Below are positions 25,696 through 35,729 of a DNA stretch of 64,000 bases, piece by piece. Origin of the DNA: Pelorhabdus rhamnosifermentans. Lineage in GTDB: Bacteria; Bacillota; Negativicutes; UMGS1260. A model generated the notes under the pieces. That model had not been told where the DNA came from. It did not search any database and worked only from the letters and a program-made list of their open reading frames with translations. Every line of letters starts with the position of its first letter. Position 1 is the stretch's first letter. The stretch covers positions 62,001-126,000 of the forward strand of contig NZ_JAHGVE010000009.1 in the NCBI RefSeq assembly GCF_018835585.1. Reading direction: 5' to 3'. The position numbers and the translations under genes were made by a program.

Positions 25696-27015
25696 ATGAT
25701 AGCATTACTTGGATTTGTGACTGTTTGTACTGCCGTTATATTAATCACAAAGAATAAAATGCAGCCGGTGCCTGCACTGATTCTTATCCCGGTAATTACC
25801 TGTATTGCCGGCGGGTTTGGACCGCAATTAAGCAAATTTATCGTTAAAGGTATTTTAGAAGTAGCACCTATGGGAACAATGTTTATTTTTGCAACATTGT
25901 TTTTCGGCATTATTATTGATGCAGGAACGGTAGATCCAATCATAAAAAAAATCTTTAAGATCGTTGGTAGAGATCCAGTAAAAATAGTGTTAGCAACAGG
26001 CATTTTAGCCATGATGGTTCATCTCGACGGAAACGGCGCTGTTACCTTTTTGATTACGGTTCCCGCCATGCTGCCGCTGTATGATGCAGTCGGCATGAGG
26101 CGGACAACTTTGGCTACGGTTATTGCGTTAAGTGCCGGCTTGATGAATACAGAACCTTGGGCAGGCACTGCACAAAGATGTATGGTTGCCTTAAAATTGA
26201 CTACCGATCAATTGTGGGTGCCACTCATTATTCCTTTCGTGGTCGGTGCTATCTCGATCTTGCTCATTGATTATAAATTGGCTCTGGATGAGAAGAAACG
26301 GCTTGCTAGTCTTCCCAACTATCAAGCTCATTTAGAATCCGCAGCAACAACCGAACTGATCTATGAGGTGAGTGAAGAAAAACAAAAGACTGCTCGGCCT
26401 AAGTGCTTTTGGTTCAATGTAATTCTCGTGTTATCCCTAATCGGCGTTTTAGTATCTGGAAAAATTTCTCCGGTCGTTGCGTTTATGGTTGCTTTGACCC
26501 TGGTTTTGATGGTCAATTATCCGGACGTAAATGAGCAAAAAGAACGGATGAACGCTCACGCCAAGAATGCATTGTTAATGTCCGGTATCGTATTCGCAAC
26601 AGGTGCATTGGTTGGTGTTATGTCCGGGACGGGAATGATTCCTGCGATGGCACAGGTACTTGTCAACATTATTCCAAATGAGTTCAGCAGGTATCTGGCG
26701 GTGTTCGTAGGTATTATCAGCATGCCTTTAAGCTTGTTGTTTGATCCGTCTTCATTCTATTTCGGCGTGCTTCCCGTCATTGCCGAAGCGGGAAAAAGCT
26801 TTGGTATACCAGCGGCCGAAATTGCAAGAGCTGCTTTTTTAGGACAGATGAATATGGGTTTTCCCATCAGTCCACTCACCGGTGGAACCTTCTTGTTAGT
26901 AGCTCTTGCGGGAGTTGGTCTCGGTGAACATCAGTTAAAAACATTTCCGTATGCCTTCCTGGTAACGATTATTATGCTTGTGGTCAGTATTGCAATTGGC
27001 GCTATATCAATATAA
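25696..27015 (+). CDS. CitMHS-family transporter (citrate-metal/proton symporter type)
   Basis: The 439-residue membrane protein has about 12 hydrophobic helices and CitMHS-like segments (ALLGFVTVCTAVILITKNKM, MMVHLDGNGAVTFLIT, NTEPWAGTAQR, and the second-half LLFDPSSFYFGVLPVI with MGFPISPLTGGTFLL). The family imports citrate or related di- and tricarboxylates complexed with divalent metals, driven by protons. A good AAAGGAG precedes the ATG. In this context it is the likely importer for the acid handled by the CoA-transferase and AtuA proteins. Confidence 0.88.
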   Translation: MIALLGFVTVCTAVILITKNKMQPVPALILIPVITCIAGGFGPQLSKFIVKGILEVAPMGTMFIFATLFFGIIIDAGTVDPIIKKIFKIVGRDPVKIVLATGILAMMVHLDGNGAVTFLITVPAMLPLYDAVGMRRTTLATVIALSAGLMNTEPWAGTAQRCMVALKLTTDQLWVPLIIPFVVGAISILLIDYKLALDEKKRLASLPNYQAHLESAATTELIYEVSEEKQKTARPKCFWFNVILVLSLIGVLVSGKISPVVAFMVALTLVLMVNYPDVNEQKERMNAHAKNALLMSGIVFATGALVGVMSGTGMIPAMAQVLVNIIPNEFSRYLAVFVGIISMPLSLLFDPSSFYFGVLPVIAEAGKSFGIPAAEIARAAFLGQMNMGFPISPLTGGTFLLVALAGVGLGEHQLKTFPYAFLVTIIMLVVSIAIGAISI

Positions 27016-27569
27016 GATAACGGTGCTATACTACTGTTCACTGCGAATTCAAAACTTCACCGATTGCAACTTTCATGACTAGATAATTACAGGCATAATC
27101 ATTGTGGAGTGCGATTCTTCCTGTTTGGCGGCGGTCAAGGCATAGCTATAATCGTAGAAAGAATATAACAGTAAGACAATGGGAAAGTTCTGTGTAGGTA
27201 TGGCTACGGCAATATTGCTAAAGCACGATGAATATAAGGTAATGCTAAAGCAATGATTGTGATAAAGCGTTATAGCTAAGACAATTTATAAGACTTGTAG
27301 ATATATTGTAGAAGCCCTTATAAATAATCATGTAATAAATAGTACTAGCCAATTTAGCTAGTACTATTAAGTATGTAACGAGCAGAAGGTTAAGAATATT
27401 GCCGTCAAGTGTAACAGGTGGAAGTCGTATTGCCATGGTGTTGTTAGCTAAAATAGAAGAATTAAAGTGAAATATATAGATTAACATTACTAAGGAAATT
27501 GGAAATTTTACGGAAAGTATAAAAGTGTTTGTAAAATGGTTTTAATAGTAAATGGTGGGGGGGTTGGTT
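27016..27569. other. Long intergenic region with a perfect inverted repeat
   Basis: This 554-bp stretch holds no supported gene. It contains a 12-bp perfect inverted repeat, AATAGTACTAGC-N7-GCTAGTACTATT (27338-27368), without a T run. A promoter-like pair, TTGGCG (27125-27130), 16 bp, TATAAT (27147-27152), lies further upstream. Short similar sequences (GCAATATTGCTAAAGCA and GGTAATGCTAAAGCAATG) occur at about 27208-27256. It may carry regulation for the chemoreceptor gene or an unrecognised RNA. Confidence 0.4.
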
Positions 27570-29543
27570 ATGAAAAGTATTCAAACAAAACTTACTCTAA
27601 TGGTTTTGTCTATTGTTGTTGCTTCAATGTGCACGTTGGGAGGATTAAATTACTGGAGAGCAGAGAGCATAGTTAGTGATAATATCACCACTGGAATGAA
27701 AGCTTCTGCTGAAAGTAATGCGAAGGATATAAGTAACTGGTTGGAAACGCGCAAATCGGAACTGACTTTGTTAGCTGCTTTGCCTGCAATAGAAAGCGGT
27801 GTACTAGAGGATATTACTCCTATATTACAAAACCTAGCAAAGGAAAATAATGATTATCTGCTCATAAGTTATGTGGATCCACAAGGAATTGCATTTACAT
27901 CGCAAGGCGCGAAACTTAATGTTGCAGAGCGTGATTATTTTCAGCAGGCAATTAGCGGCAAACCTTTTATTTCAGATCCCATGATAGGTAAATCAACTGG
28001 GCGGCCGTTGACAGTCATAGCAATACCAGTCAAGAAAGACAATCAAGTAACGGGGGTGGTTTATGGAGCTATCGATATGGGGACGATAGAAAAAAATGTA
28101 TTGAATATCAAAATAGGGCAGACCGGTTATGCCTTTATTGTGCAGGGGGACGGTCTTAGAATTATTCATCCTGATAAAGAACAGGCGATGAAGTTCAATC
28201 CCTTGGCGGATACAGGCATTTCATCTGAAGAGAAGAACTTGAATGAACGCATGATTAAAGGGGAAGTGGGAATTTCTCGTTCTGTGGGCAAGGGGAATGA
28301 TAAATTTGTCGCATATGCACCTATAGGCGGTGTCAATTGGTCGATAGTACTGGAAGTGCCTGTAGCAGAGATGACAGGAGTACTGTCATCTCTTACAACC
28401 ATCTCATTTATAACTATTATCGCGGTGTTAATTGTATCCGGCTTATTTGTTATTTGGCTGGCGCGTCGTATTGCTAAACCTATCCAAAAATTGGAACTGG
28501 TAGCTAACCGGATCGCTGATGGTGATATTTCAGAGACTAAAGTACATATTACATCGAATGATGAGATTGGGCGACTGGGACAGAGCTTTGAGCAGATGGC
28601 ACAAAATCTGCAAAGTATTATTCGGAAAATTCTCGGGGCTACCGAACAAGTGGCGGCTGCATCACAAGAATTAACCGCCAGTTCGGAGCAATCGTCTCAA
28701 GCGGCCAATCAAATTGCCACTTCAATTACTAATGTGGCTACAGGAACTAACGAGCAGATGGATGCCGCAAATGATACGACGAGGGTTGTAGAACAGATGT
28801 CGGCCAGTATTCAACAAATTGCCGCTAATGCTAATCAAGTAGCTGAACAGTCGGCCCAGGCAGCAGGAAAAGCGAAAAATGGCGACAGAGCAGTGGAGAA
28901 AGCGGTAACTCAGATGATAAAAATCGAGGAAACAGTCACTGATTCTGCTCAGGTTGTAACGAAATTGGGCGAACGCTCGAAAGAAATAGGACAAATTGTC
29001 GATACTATCTCTGGCATTGCTGGGCAAACCAATCTTTTGGCTTTAAATGCAGCTATTGAAGCTGCACGGGCGGGAGAACAAGGTAGAGGTTTTGCGGTAG
29101 TTGCCGAAGAAGTGCGCAAACTTGCTGAACAGTCTCAAGAAGCGGCTAAAAAAATCGCCGAACTTATCGGAGAAATTCAGGGAGATACTGGCCATGCTGT
29201 GATAGCGATGAACGACGGCACGCGAGAAGTAAAGCTAGGTGCTGAGGTTGTCAATATTGCCGGGGCCACCTTCCGGGAAATTGCTAATCTAGTGGCAGAA
29301 GTGTCAAGTCAGGTTAGGGAAATTTCTGCAGCTATACAGCAAATGGCTTCCGGTAGTCAACGCATTGTGGATTCGGTAAAAAAGATTGACAATCTAGGCA
29401 AAAAGTCAGCAAGCGAATCGCAAGGAGTTTCGGCAGCTGCGGAAGAACAGTTGGCTTCCATGGAGGAAATTGCATCTTCTAGCCAAGCGCTGGCCAAGTT
29501 GGCCCAAGATTTACAATCCGAGGTAAATGAATTTCGAATATAA
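27570..29543 (+). CDS. Methyl-accepting chemotaxis protein with extracellular Cache domain
   Basis: The 657-residue protein has a transmembrane helix (about 8-28), an extracytoplasmic dCache-type sensor (about 35-275; [17 protein letters not shown] and [16 protein letters not shown]), and a second helix (about 280-303). A HAMP domain follows ([21 protein letters not shown]), then a signalling domain with the conserved tip [20 protein letters not shown]. It reports to CheA/CheW. ATG at 27570 follows a G-rich ribosome site; the upstream ATG at 27552 lies inside it. Its place after the organic-acid operon makes it a possible sensor of the same substrate, though the gap is long. Confidence 0.92.
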   Translation: MKSIQTKLTLMVLSIVVASMCTLGGLNYWRAESIVSDNITTGMKASAESNAKDISNWLETRKSELTLLAALPAIESGVLEDITPILQNLAKENNDYLLISYVDPQGIAFTSQGAKLNVAERDYFQQAISGKPFISDPMIGKSTGRPLTVIAIPVKKDNQVTGVVYGAIDMGTIEKNVLNIKIGQTGYAFIVQGDGLRIIHPDKEQAMKFNPLADTGISSEEKNLNERMIKGEVGISRSVGKGNDKFVAYAPIGGVNWSIVLEVPVAEMTGVLSSLTTISFITIIAVLIVSGLFVIWLARRIAKPIQKLELVANRIADGDISETKVHITSNDEIGRLGQSFEQMAQNLQSIIRKILGATEQVAAASQELTASSEQSSQAANQIATSITNVATGTNEQMDAANDTTRVVEQMSASIQQIAANANQVAEQSAQAAGKAKNGDRAVEKAVTQMIKIEETVTDSAQVVTKLGERSKEIGQIVDTISGIAGQTNLLALNAAIEAARAGEQGRGFAVVAEEVRKLAEQSQEAAKKIAELIGEIQGDTGHAVIAMNDGTREVKLGAEVVNIAGATFREIANLVAEVSSQVREISAAIQQMASGSQRIVDSVKKIDNLGKKSASESQGVSAAAEEQLASMEEIASSSQALAKLAQDLQSEVNEFRI

Positions 29544-29555
29544 TGGATGGCAAAC

Positions 29556-29590
29556 AAAAAAACACTTTACGCTTTGCGTAGAGTGTTTTT
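29556..29590. terminator. Bidirectional terminator between the chemoreceptor gene and rpsT
   Basis: AACACTTTACGC-TTT-GCGTAGAGTGTT (one wobble) is flanked by an A run and a T run and serves both convergent genes. Confidence 0.85.
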
Positions 29591-29600
29591 AGGTCTGTCT

Positions 29601-29867
29601 TTATTCCGTTATAGCATTAACTTTACGAGCCAGGCGGGACTTTTTACGAGCCGCGGCATTTTTATGAATAACGCCTTTGGCGACAGCTTTATCAATCGCG
29701 CTGGTAGCTTTAGTCAGGAGGGATTTTGCTTCTTCTGCTTTACCGCTTTCAATGGTTTCAAGGGTTTTGCGAGCTACCGTTTTAATGGCCGATTTTACTG
29801 AAGCATTGGCGACACGACGCTCAGCATCTGTTTTCATGCTGCGTACGGAAGATATAATTTGTGGCAA
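29601..29867 (-). CDS. rpsT: 30S ribosomal protein S20
   Basis: The 88-residue basic protein matches S20, with MPQIISSVRSMKTDAERR at the start and RKKSRLARKVNA at the end. I chose TTG at 29867 because AAGGAGG (complement of 29876-29882) lies eight bases upstream and the N-terminus then fits the family; the in-frame GTG at 29876 is inside that site. S20 assembles early on 16S rRNA. Confidence 0.95.
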   Translation of the reverse strand: MPQIISSVRSMKTDAERRVANASVKSAIKTVARKTLETIESGKAEEAKSLLTKATSAIDKAVAKGVIHKNAAARKKSRLARKVNAITE

Positions 29868-29902
29868 GTGATTCACCTCCTTATAATCTTGTTACCTAAA
29901 AT

Positions 29903-29931
29903 ATTTTAGCATGAGTATATAAAAAATGCAA
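29903..29931 (-). promoter_or_regulatory. rpsT promoter
   Basis: On the minus strand TTGCAT (29931-29926) and TAAAAT (29908-29903) are spaced by 17 bp, a good sigma-A match just upstream of the ribosome site. Confidence 0.65.
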
Positions 29932-30027
29932 GAGACAATTCCCAAAGTTTAGCGTAATTATCTCTGCTGTTGCGGCATAACTGTGGCTCAGGTGGGTAAT
30001 GATAAAAATAAAAATGGAGTGATGGCC

Positions 30028-30999
30028 ATGGAGTTCTTAAAACCGTTGCAAACTGATTTAGCTGTTGAAGCGAGGGAAAATATTGTCGAACAGACAAGCG
30101 CTCCCATTAGTGGCTTACATGTTGAAAATGACGAAAACGACGAAGATGTTACGATTACGAGAGTTACTATTGATTCAGACCAGGCACAGCAGATGGTCGG
30201 TAAACCTAAAGGAATTTATGTGACGGTGGAGGCGCCTGGTTTGCGTTATAAAAATACGCCATTATCAGCGAAGGTGATGAATTATGTCGCGCAAGAACTG
30301 GCTAAATTACTCCATGTATCAAGTGATGCGACGATTCTTATTGTTGGCTTAGGTAATTGGAATGTTACACCTGATGCGCTTGGGCCACGGACAATTGATA
30401 AAATTGTTGTGACGCGTCATCTTGATGACCTGTTATCACCTGAACTGAAAGGTGGGGTTCGGCGGGTTTGCGCTTTGGCACCAGGCGTTTTGGGACTTAC
30501 AGGCATGGAAACGGCTGAAATTATTAAGGGGGTTGTAGCAGAAGTAAAGCCTCAGACAGTTATTGCAATTGATGCCCTTGCTGCAGCGTCAAGCAGTCGT
30601 GTTGTGACAACAATACAGCTCAGTACTACAGGGATACATCCTGGCTCAGGTGTGGGTAATAAAAGGTTTGGTCTGACGGAAGATTCTTTGGGTGTGCCTG
30701 TCATTGCCATTGGTGTTCCAACGGTTGTTCATGCTTCAACTATTGCAATGGATACGATTCATATTTTGCAGGAGCATGCCGCGTTTGCCCGCTACTTTAA
30801 AAGTCTAGAGACTTTATCTGACCAAGATCAACAGAAAGTGATTCGTCAGGTTTTACCTGATATCCTAGGGGATATGATGGTAACTCCAAAAGAAGTAGAC
30901 CGGATGATTGATGACATTGCCGTTGTTGTTGCTGGGGGCATTAATCAGGCTTTACACCCCAATATTGATTATGAAAACATTCACATGTATCTCCATTAA
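30028..30999 (+). CDS. gpr: Germination protease GPR
   Basis: The 323-residue protein is the spore-specific A25 protease that degrades small acid-soluble proteins at germination. The N-terminus carries LQTDLAVEAREN, matching the self-processing site of the zymogen. The core has ILIVGLGNWNVTPDALGPR, VVTRH and IDALAAASSSRVVTTIQL. ATG at 30028 has GGAG (30016-30019) at eight bases; the ATG at 30022 is too close. Expression in the forespore is expected from the family; I could not fix its promoter. Confidence 0.95.
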   Translation: MEFLKPLQTDLAVEARENIVEQTSAPISGLHVENDENDEDVTITRVTIDSDQAQQMVGKPKGIYVTVEAPGLRYKNTPLSAKVMNYVAQELAKLLHVSSDATILIVGLGNWNVTPDALGPRTIDKIVVTRHLDDLLSPELKGGVRRVCALAPGVLGLTGMETAEIIKGVVAEVKPQTVIAIDALAAASSSRVVTTIQLSTTGIHPGSGVGNKRFGLTEDSLGVPVIAIGVPTVVHASTIAMDTIHILQEHAAFARYFKSLETLSDQDQQKVIRQVLPDILGDMMVTPKEVDRMIDDIAVVVAGGINQALHPNIDYENIHMYLH

Positions 31000-31062
31000 G
31001 TAATAGGTTGCCTCCCTTGTGCATATAGATTGTATGTAAACAAAAGTGGGGGGGCCTATTTG

Positions 31063-32139
31063 TTGAGAAGCCAAATAAGACGGAGAAAACGTAAACCGGA
31101 TATTTTTTATATTGGCTGTATCGTCATCGTTGTTCTTGCCTTCCTGTCAGGATGCGCTTATTTGTTTTGGACGAATGGCGATTCTTTAGAAGCCGTACCG
31201 GCTACTGCTGCACCTGGTGCGGGGAGTCATTCTGCCGGGGTTTTGAGCTGGCCTAAATGGAAAAATATTATGGGGCAAGGAGTGCCGGGACTCCTTGCTG
31301 TAACGCAGGAGAAGCCTTCTGTAAAAGTAACAGCAAAATTTTCTGTCGGACAAGTAGTACGTAGCGCTGTCCTGGGTTTGACTGGTGTCGATATGAAAGA
31401 TATGCGTTCACTTCTTCAGGGCGAAATCCCTTTATTACTTGGTTTAAAAGGAGCAGGGCAGACTGTAAGTGCCATGGGTATGCCTGACTTTCCTAAATTT
31501 GATTTTCATATGCCTTCAAGTACCGGTACTCCACTTGTAGGCATTTATCATACGCATACGGCGGAGTCCTTTATTCCTACTTCGGGTCGCTCACACAGTC
31601 CGGGTGGGCAATTAGGCGATATTGTTAAGGTAGGCGATGATCTTGCCAAACATTTAGAACAGCAAGGCATTGGCGTGATTCATAGTGAAAATATTCATGA
31701 CTATCCATCATTTATGAAGGCGTACAATTTGTCGGAAGTGACAGTGAAAAAAATGCTGAGTGACAATCCGTCACTCCAGATGCTGTTTGATATTCACCGC
31801 GATGCTGAAAAAAAAGAAAATGTTACAGCTACAGTCAATGGTTTGCAAGTCGCCCGGATTTTAATTGTCGTAGCCGTGGGACAACCTGATCTTGTTCAGC
31901 CTCATTGGCAGCAAAATCATGCCTTTGCCAAATTGATTGAAGCAAAACTGAATGAACGTTATCCAGGGGTGAGTCGTGGCATTCAAATGGTTGATTGGCG
32001 TTATAATCAGCATTTGCATCCGCGGGCATTGTTGCTTGAAGTGGGCTGTCAGGAAAGTTCGTTAGAAGAAGCCAATCGTAGTATTGAGATGCTTGGTGAT
32101 GTATTAGTGGATATTATCCATGAAAATAAAGAACAATAA
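31063..32139 (+). CDS. spoIIP: Stage II sporulation protein P (SpoIIP)
   Basis: The roughly 358-residue protein has an arginine-rich cytoplasmic start, a membrane helix (about 15-36), a linker, and the SpoIIP amidase/endopeptidase domain. The conserved patches are GIYHTHTAESF, MLFDIHRDA and LLLEVGCQES. With SpoIID and SpoIIM it trims septal peptidoglycan so that the mother cell can engulf the forespore. I chose TTG at 31063 after the AAAAGTGGGGGGG ribosome site (TTG at 31060 is an alternative). gpr-spoIIP adjacency is normal for spore formers. Confidence 0.93.
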   Translation: MRSQIRRRKRKPDIFYIGCIVIVVLAFLSGCAYLFWTNGDSLEAVPATAAPGAGSHSAGVLSWPKWKNIMGQGVPGLLAVTQEKPSVKVTAKFSVGQVVRSAVLGLTGVDMKDMRSLLQGEIPLLLGLKGAGQTVSAMGMPDFPKFDFHMPSSTGTPLVGIYHTHTAESFIPTSGRSHSPGGQLGDIVKVGDDLAKHLEQQGIGVIHSENIHDYPSFMKAYNLSEVTVKKMLSDNPSLQMLFDIHRDAEKKENVTATVNGLQVARILIVVAVGQPDLVQPHWQQNHAFAKLIEAKLNERYPGVSRGIQMVDWRYNQHLHPRALLLEVGCQESSLEEANRSIEMLGDVLVDIIHENKEQ

Positions 32140-32165
32140 AGACCCCTATTGAAAGGCGGAATGGG

Positions 32166-32615
32166 ATGGATGAATTTTGTGATTTGAAAATGATTGGGCG
32201 TGGACTTTTCCTCTTGATAGTAATGACCGTTTTTGGTGTTATGGCGGCTGAGCAGCAAATGAATCATCTCACAGAGCGCACAAATTTCGTACAGTCATTT
32301 AATGTCGTTTACAGTCAGGATGGCACGTACCTGGCCTATTTGTTTGGTGATTCCTATCGTATAGAAGAATGCTATCAAGTAGGGGCTCTTTCTAATAGTG
32401 AACGAGCGGTGTATTTGACGCTGGGTTCCAAAGTTATGATGATTCCGTTTATCTACTCTTTTTCTGCGCAGTCCTATTTTGATGAATTATATCAAGTCAG
32501 CCACGGATTGAGGCCCAAATTCTATGAAATGAAAGGCCAGTTAAAACATAGCAGTCAAACTTTACAGACTTTTTGGCAAAACTTTGGCAGACAAAGAAGG
32601 TACCCCTTGCAGTGA
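32166..32615 (+). CDS. Small membrane-anchored protein of unknown function
   Basis: The 149-residue product has one N-terminal helix (about 10-27) and a mostly exported remainder (ERTNFVQSFNVVYSQDGTY; no enzymatic motif). AAGGCGG precedes the ATG. It is 26 bases downstream of spoIIP and upstream of lepA, so it could share the sporulation transcript. I do not recognise the family. Confidence 0.65.
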   Translation: MDEFCDLKMIGRGLFLLIVMTVFGVMAAEQQMNHLTERTNFVQSFNVVYSQDGTYLAYLFGDSYRIEECYQVGALSNSERAVYLTLGSKVMMIPFIYSFSAQSYFDELYQVSHGLRPKFYEMKGQLKHSSQTLQTFWQNFGRQRRYPLQ

Positions 32616-32689
32616 AAAGCTGCAAGATGATATAATTTATTGAGTAATTTATCTGTTAGCGCATGTAGGCTGCAGAGAGGAGGACGGGT

Positions 32690-34486
32690 GTGGACATTTC
32701 CAAGATCCGCAATTTTTCGATTATCGCTCATATTGATCATGGCAAGTCGACCCTGGCTGATCGCTTGCTAGAATATACAGGTGCCTTGTCGGCACGTGAA
32801 ATGGAAAGCCAAGTACTCGATCAGATGGATTTGGAACGGGAACGAGGCATTACCATTAAAGCTCAGGCCGTGCGATTATCTTATCAGGCGAAAGATGGAC
32901 AAACTTATTTGCTTAATTTAATTGATACACCAGGTCATGTGGATTTTACTTATGAAGTATCACGCAGCTTAGCGGCCTGTGAAGGGGCTCTTTTAGTTGT
33001 CGATGCCGCGCAGGGGATTGAGGCTCAGACACTCGCTAATGTCTATTTGGCTTTAGAACACGATCTGGAGATCGTGCCTGTTATTAATAAAATTGATTTG
33101 CCTAATGCCGATCCTGACAAGGTAAAGCAGGAAATTGAAGATGTGATTGGTCTGGATGCATCTGACGCGATTTTGACAAGTGCCAAATCGGGGATTGGTA
33201 TTGAAGATGTTCTTGAGGCCGTTGTGGCTAGAATTCCCGCTCCGAAAGGGGAGGCGGATAAGCCCTTAAGAGCACTTGTTTTTGATTCGCATTTTGATGC
33301 TTATAAAGGCGTTATTGTTAATGTCCGCGTGTTCGACGGAACGATTCGGGCGGGTATGAAAATTCGCATGATGGCCACAGGAAAAGTATTGGAAGTGACG
33401 GAAGTCGGGATTTTTAAACCCTATATGGCGCAGGTGACAGAACTACTTCCAGGTCATGTCGGTTTTGTGGCTGCAGCGATTAAAAATGTGAAAGATGCCA
33501 GAGTCGGTGATACCATGACAGGCGAAGAATATCCGGCTGACCAGGCGCTTAAAGGCTATCGGACCATTACACCGATGGTGTATTGTGGCTTGTATCCGAC
33601 GGAAAGTACGCAGTATGATGCGCTGCGCGATGCTCTGGAAAAATTACAGCTCAATGATGCGGCCCTGGTTTTTGAACCGGAAACATCCATTGCCTTAGGA
33701 TTTGGTTTTCGCTGTGGTTTTTTAGGATTACTTCATATGGATGTTATTCAGGAACGCGTTGAGCGGGAGTATAATATTACGCTTATTACGACGGCACCGA
33801 GCGTGATTTATCATGTTCACCAGACAGATGGTGAAATGGTCACAGTGGATAACCCGGCACTGTTGCCGCCAGCAACAAAAATTGATTATATTGAAGAGCC
33901 CTATGTGCTTGCTAAGGTCATGGTCCCCAATGATTTTGTGGGTGCCGTCATGGAGCTTTCGCAGGATAAACGGGGCGAATTTAAAGATATGAAATATTTA
34001 GATGAAAATCGCGTCATTATTTCTTATCATTTGCCCTTAAGTGAAATTATTTATGACTATTTTGACAAATTGAAATCATCGACACGCGGATATGCCTCAC
34101 TTGATTATGAATTGTCAGGCTATAAGTCCTCTAAGTTAGTGAAACTGGATATTTTACTGAATGGCGATCCTGTAGATGCCTTAAGTGTGATTGTTCACCT
34201 TGATAAGTCTACATCAAGGGGACGGCAGTTAGTCGAAAAGTTGCGTGGCATTATTCCGCGGCAAATGTTTGAAATTCCTATTCAGGCTACGATTGGCAAT
34301 AAAGTCATTGCCAGGGAAACAGTTAGGGCTATGCGGAAAGATGTGCTTGCCAAATGTTATGGCGGTGATATTACGCGTAAACGTAAATTGCTTGAAAAAC
34401 AAAAAGAAGGTAAAAAGCGCATGAAACAAGTTGGTAATGTTGAGGTACCCCAGGAAGCTTTTATGGCAATTTTAAAAATGGACTGA
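32690..34486 (+). CDS. lepA: Elongation factor 4 (LepA)
   Basis: The 598-residue translational GTPase has G1 [16 protein letters not shown]3 [16 protein letters not shown] and G4 [12 protein letters not shown]. The LepA-specific C-terminus contains [19 protein letters not shown]. It acts on stalled or mis-translocated ribosomes. Start GTG at 32690 follows AGAGGAGG. Its stop overlaps the start of hemW by one base. Confidence 0.97.
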   Translation: MDISKIRNFSIIAHIDHGKSTLADRLLEYTGALSAREMESQVLDQMDLERERGITIKAQAVRLSYQAKDGQTYLLNLIDTPGHVDFTYEVSRSLAACEGALLVVDAAQGIEAQTLANVYLALEHDLEIVPVINKIDLPNADPDKVKQEIEDVIGLDASDAILTSAKSGIGIEDVLEAVVARIPAPKGEADKPLRALVFDSHFDAYKGVIVNVRVFDGTIRAGMKIRMMATGKVLEVTEVGIFKPYMAQVTELLPGHVGFVAAAIKNVKDARVGDTMTGEEYPADQALKGYRTITPMVYCGLYPTESTQYDALRDALEKLQLNDAALVFEPETSIALGFGFRCGFLGLLHMDVIQERVEREYNITLITTAPSVIYHVHQTDGEMVTVDNPALLPPATKIDYIEEPYVLAKVMVPNDFVGAVMELSQDKRGEFKDMKYLDENRVIISYHLPLSEIIYDYFDKLKSSTRGYASLDYELSGYKSSKLVKLDILLNGDPVDALSVIVHLDKSTSRGRQLVEKLRGIIPRQMFEIPIQATIGNKVIARETVRAMRKDVLAKCYGGDITRKRKLLEKQKEGKKRMKQVGNVEVPQEAFMAILKMD

Positions 34487-35628
34487 TGACAGTGAAAAAA
34501 TTAGGCCTTTATGTGCATATTCCCTTTTGTCAGCAGAAATGTTTTTATTGTGACTTTCCGTCTTTTGCCGGACAGGAAGCTTTTTATGCAAGCTACACTC
34601 GCGCCTTGGTTCGAGAAATTGTCGACCAAGGCGCTTGCCATTCGGCTGAGACAGTAGATACCCTCTTTATTGGTGGCGGAACACCTACGGTGTTGCCGCT
34701 ACCTCTCCTTGCTGAGATTTGCCAGGTTATTTGCCAGTCTTTTCAGGTTGCTGATGATGCTGAGTGGACCATCGAGGCTAATCCAGGCACAGTGGATGCT
34801 GAAGAACTTTACCAATTGCGAAAACTGGGTATTAATCGACTGAGTTTTGGTGTCCAGTCTTTTGATGAGGGACTGCTTCGTCGCTTAGGGCGTATTCATA
34901 CGGTCCAAACGGCGATATGCTCAGTAGAACAGGCTCAAGCGGCGGGATTTTCCAATCTGAGTATTGATTTAATGACAGGACTTCCCGGTCAAACGTTAGA
35001 GCAACTTCAACACACTCTTGAGGAGGCAGCAAAGTTACCGCTCCGTCATCTCTCTGTTTATGCCCTCAAGGTAGAAGAAGGAACGGCTTTTGCTGTAGAC
35101 GAGCAGGCAGGACACTTACATTTGCCTGACGAAGCGCTCGACGCTGCTATGGATGATTTTGTTGTAAGTTTTTTATCGAAGCAGGGTTTTTCCCGTTATG
35201 AGATATCGAACTATGCCCAGAAAGGTTTTGCCTGTCGGCACAATTTAAAATATTGGCATTATCAGCCTTATGTTGGTTTAGGTGCTGCCGCCCATTCCTT
35301 TTTAAATGGGCGGCGTCAGGCCAATACTCCTGATATTGCCGCCTATATTGCGGCAATGACAAAGGGCCAATCAGCTGTAATATTTAGTGAAACCTTAGGT
35401 GGAGCTGAGGCAAGAGGCGAAATGATATTTTTAGCTCTCAGGACGACAGCGGGCTTATTATTTCATGATTATGCCAAACAATTTAACCGGAACTTTTTAC
35501 AAGATTATGAAAATATTCTGGTAAATCTTCGGCAGCAAGGATTGATTTGCCAAAATAAACAAGGTATTTCTCTAACGAATCTTGGAATGAAATTTGGTAA
35601 TGTTGTTTTTCGCACATTTTTACCATAA
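34486..35628 (+). CDS. hemW: Radical SAM heme chaperone HemW
   Basis: The 380-residue radical SAM protein has LYVHIPFCQQKCFYCDFPSF with the CxxxCxxC iron-sulfur motif. A Phe replaces the fourth Cys seen in true HemN oxidases, which marks the HemW group. GGGTPTVLP and the C-terminal winged region (FLALRTTAGL) also fit. HemW inserts heme into target enzymes. It is translationally coupled to lepA (TGATG), a conserved pairing. Confidence 0.92.
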   Translation: MTVKKLGLYVHIPFCQQKCFYCDFPSFAGQEAFYASYTRALVREIVDQGACHSAETVDTLFIGGGTPTVLPLPLLAEICQVICQSFQVADDAEWTIEANPGTVDAEELYQLRKLGINRLSFGVQSFDEGLLRRLGRIHTVQTAICSVEQAQAAGFSNLSIDLMTGLPGQTLEQLQHTLEEAAKLPLRHLSVYALKVEEGTAFAVDEQAGHLHLPDEALDAAMDDFVVSFLSKQGFSRYEISNYAQKGFACRHNLKYWHYQPYVGLGAAAHSFLNGRRQANTPDIAAYIAAMTKGQSAVIFSETLGGAEARGEMIFLALRTTAGLLFHDYAKQFNRNFLQDYENILVNLRQQGLICQNKQGISLTNLGMKFGNVVFRTFLP

Positions 35629-35644
35629 AGTTTGCGTCTTGTTC

Positions 35645-35711
35645 TTGACAGAGCTACAAATGAGTGGTATTTTTTTATTAGATGTTAGCACTCTATGAAT
35701 GAGAGTGCTAA
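35645..35711 (+). promoter_or_regulatory. hrcA promoter with CIRCE operator
   Basis: TTGACA (35645-35650), 17 bp, TATTTT (35668-35673) is followed by a perfect CIRCE, TTAGCACTC-N9-GAGTGCTAA (35685-35711). HrcA binds CIRCE and represses the heat-shock operon at normal temperature; the operator lies in the transcribed leader, as usual. Confidence 0.95.
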
Positions 35712-35729
35712 CAAAAGGAGGCGGAGTCG

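Noticed and set aside
27245-27487. 80-codon minus-strand ORF in the long gap before the chemoreceptor
   Set aside because: No ribosome site and no recognisable sequence; it spans the inverted repeat at 27338-27368.
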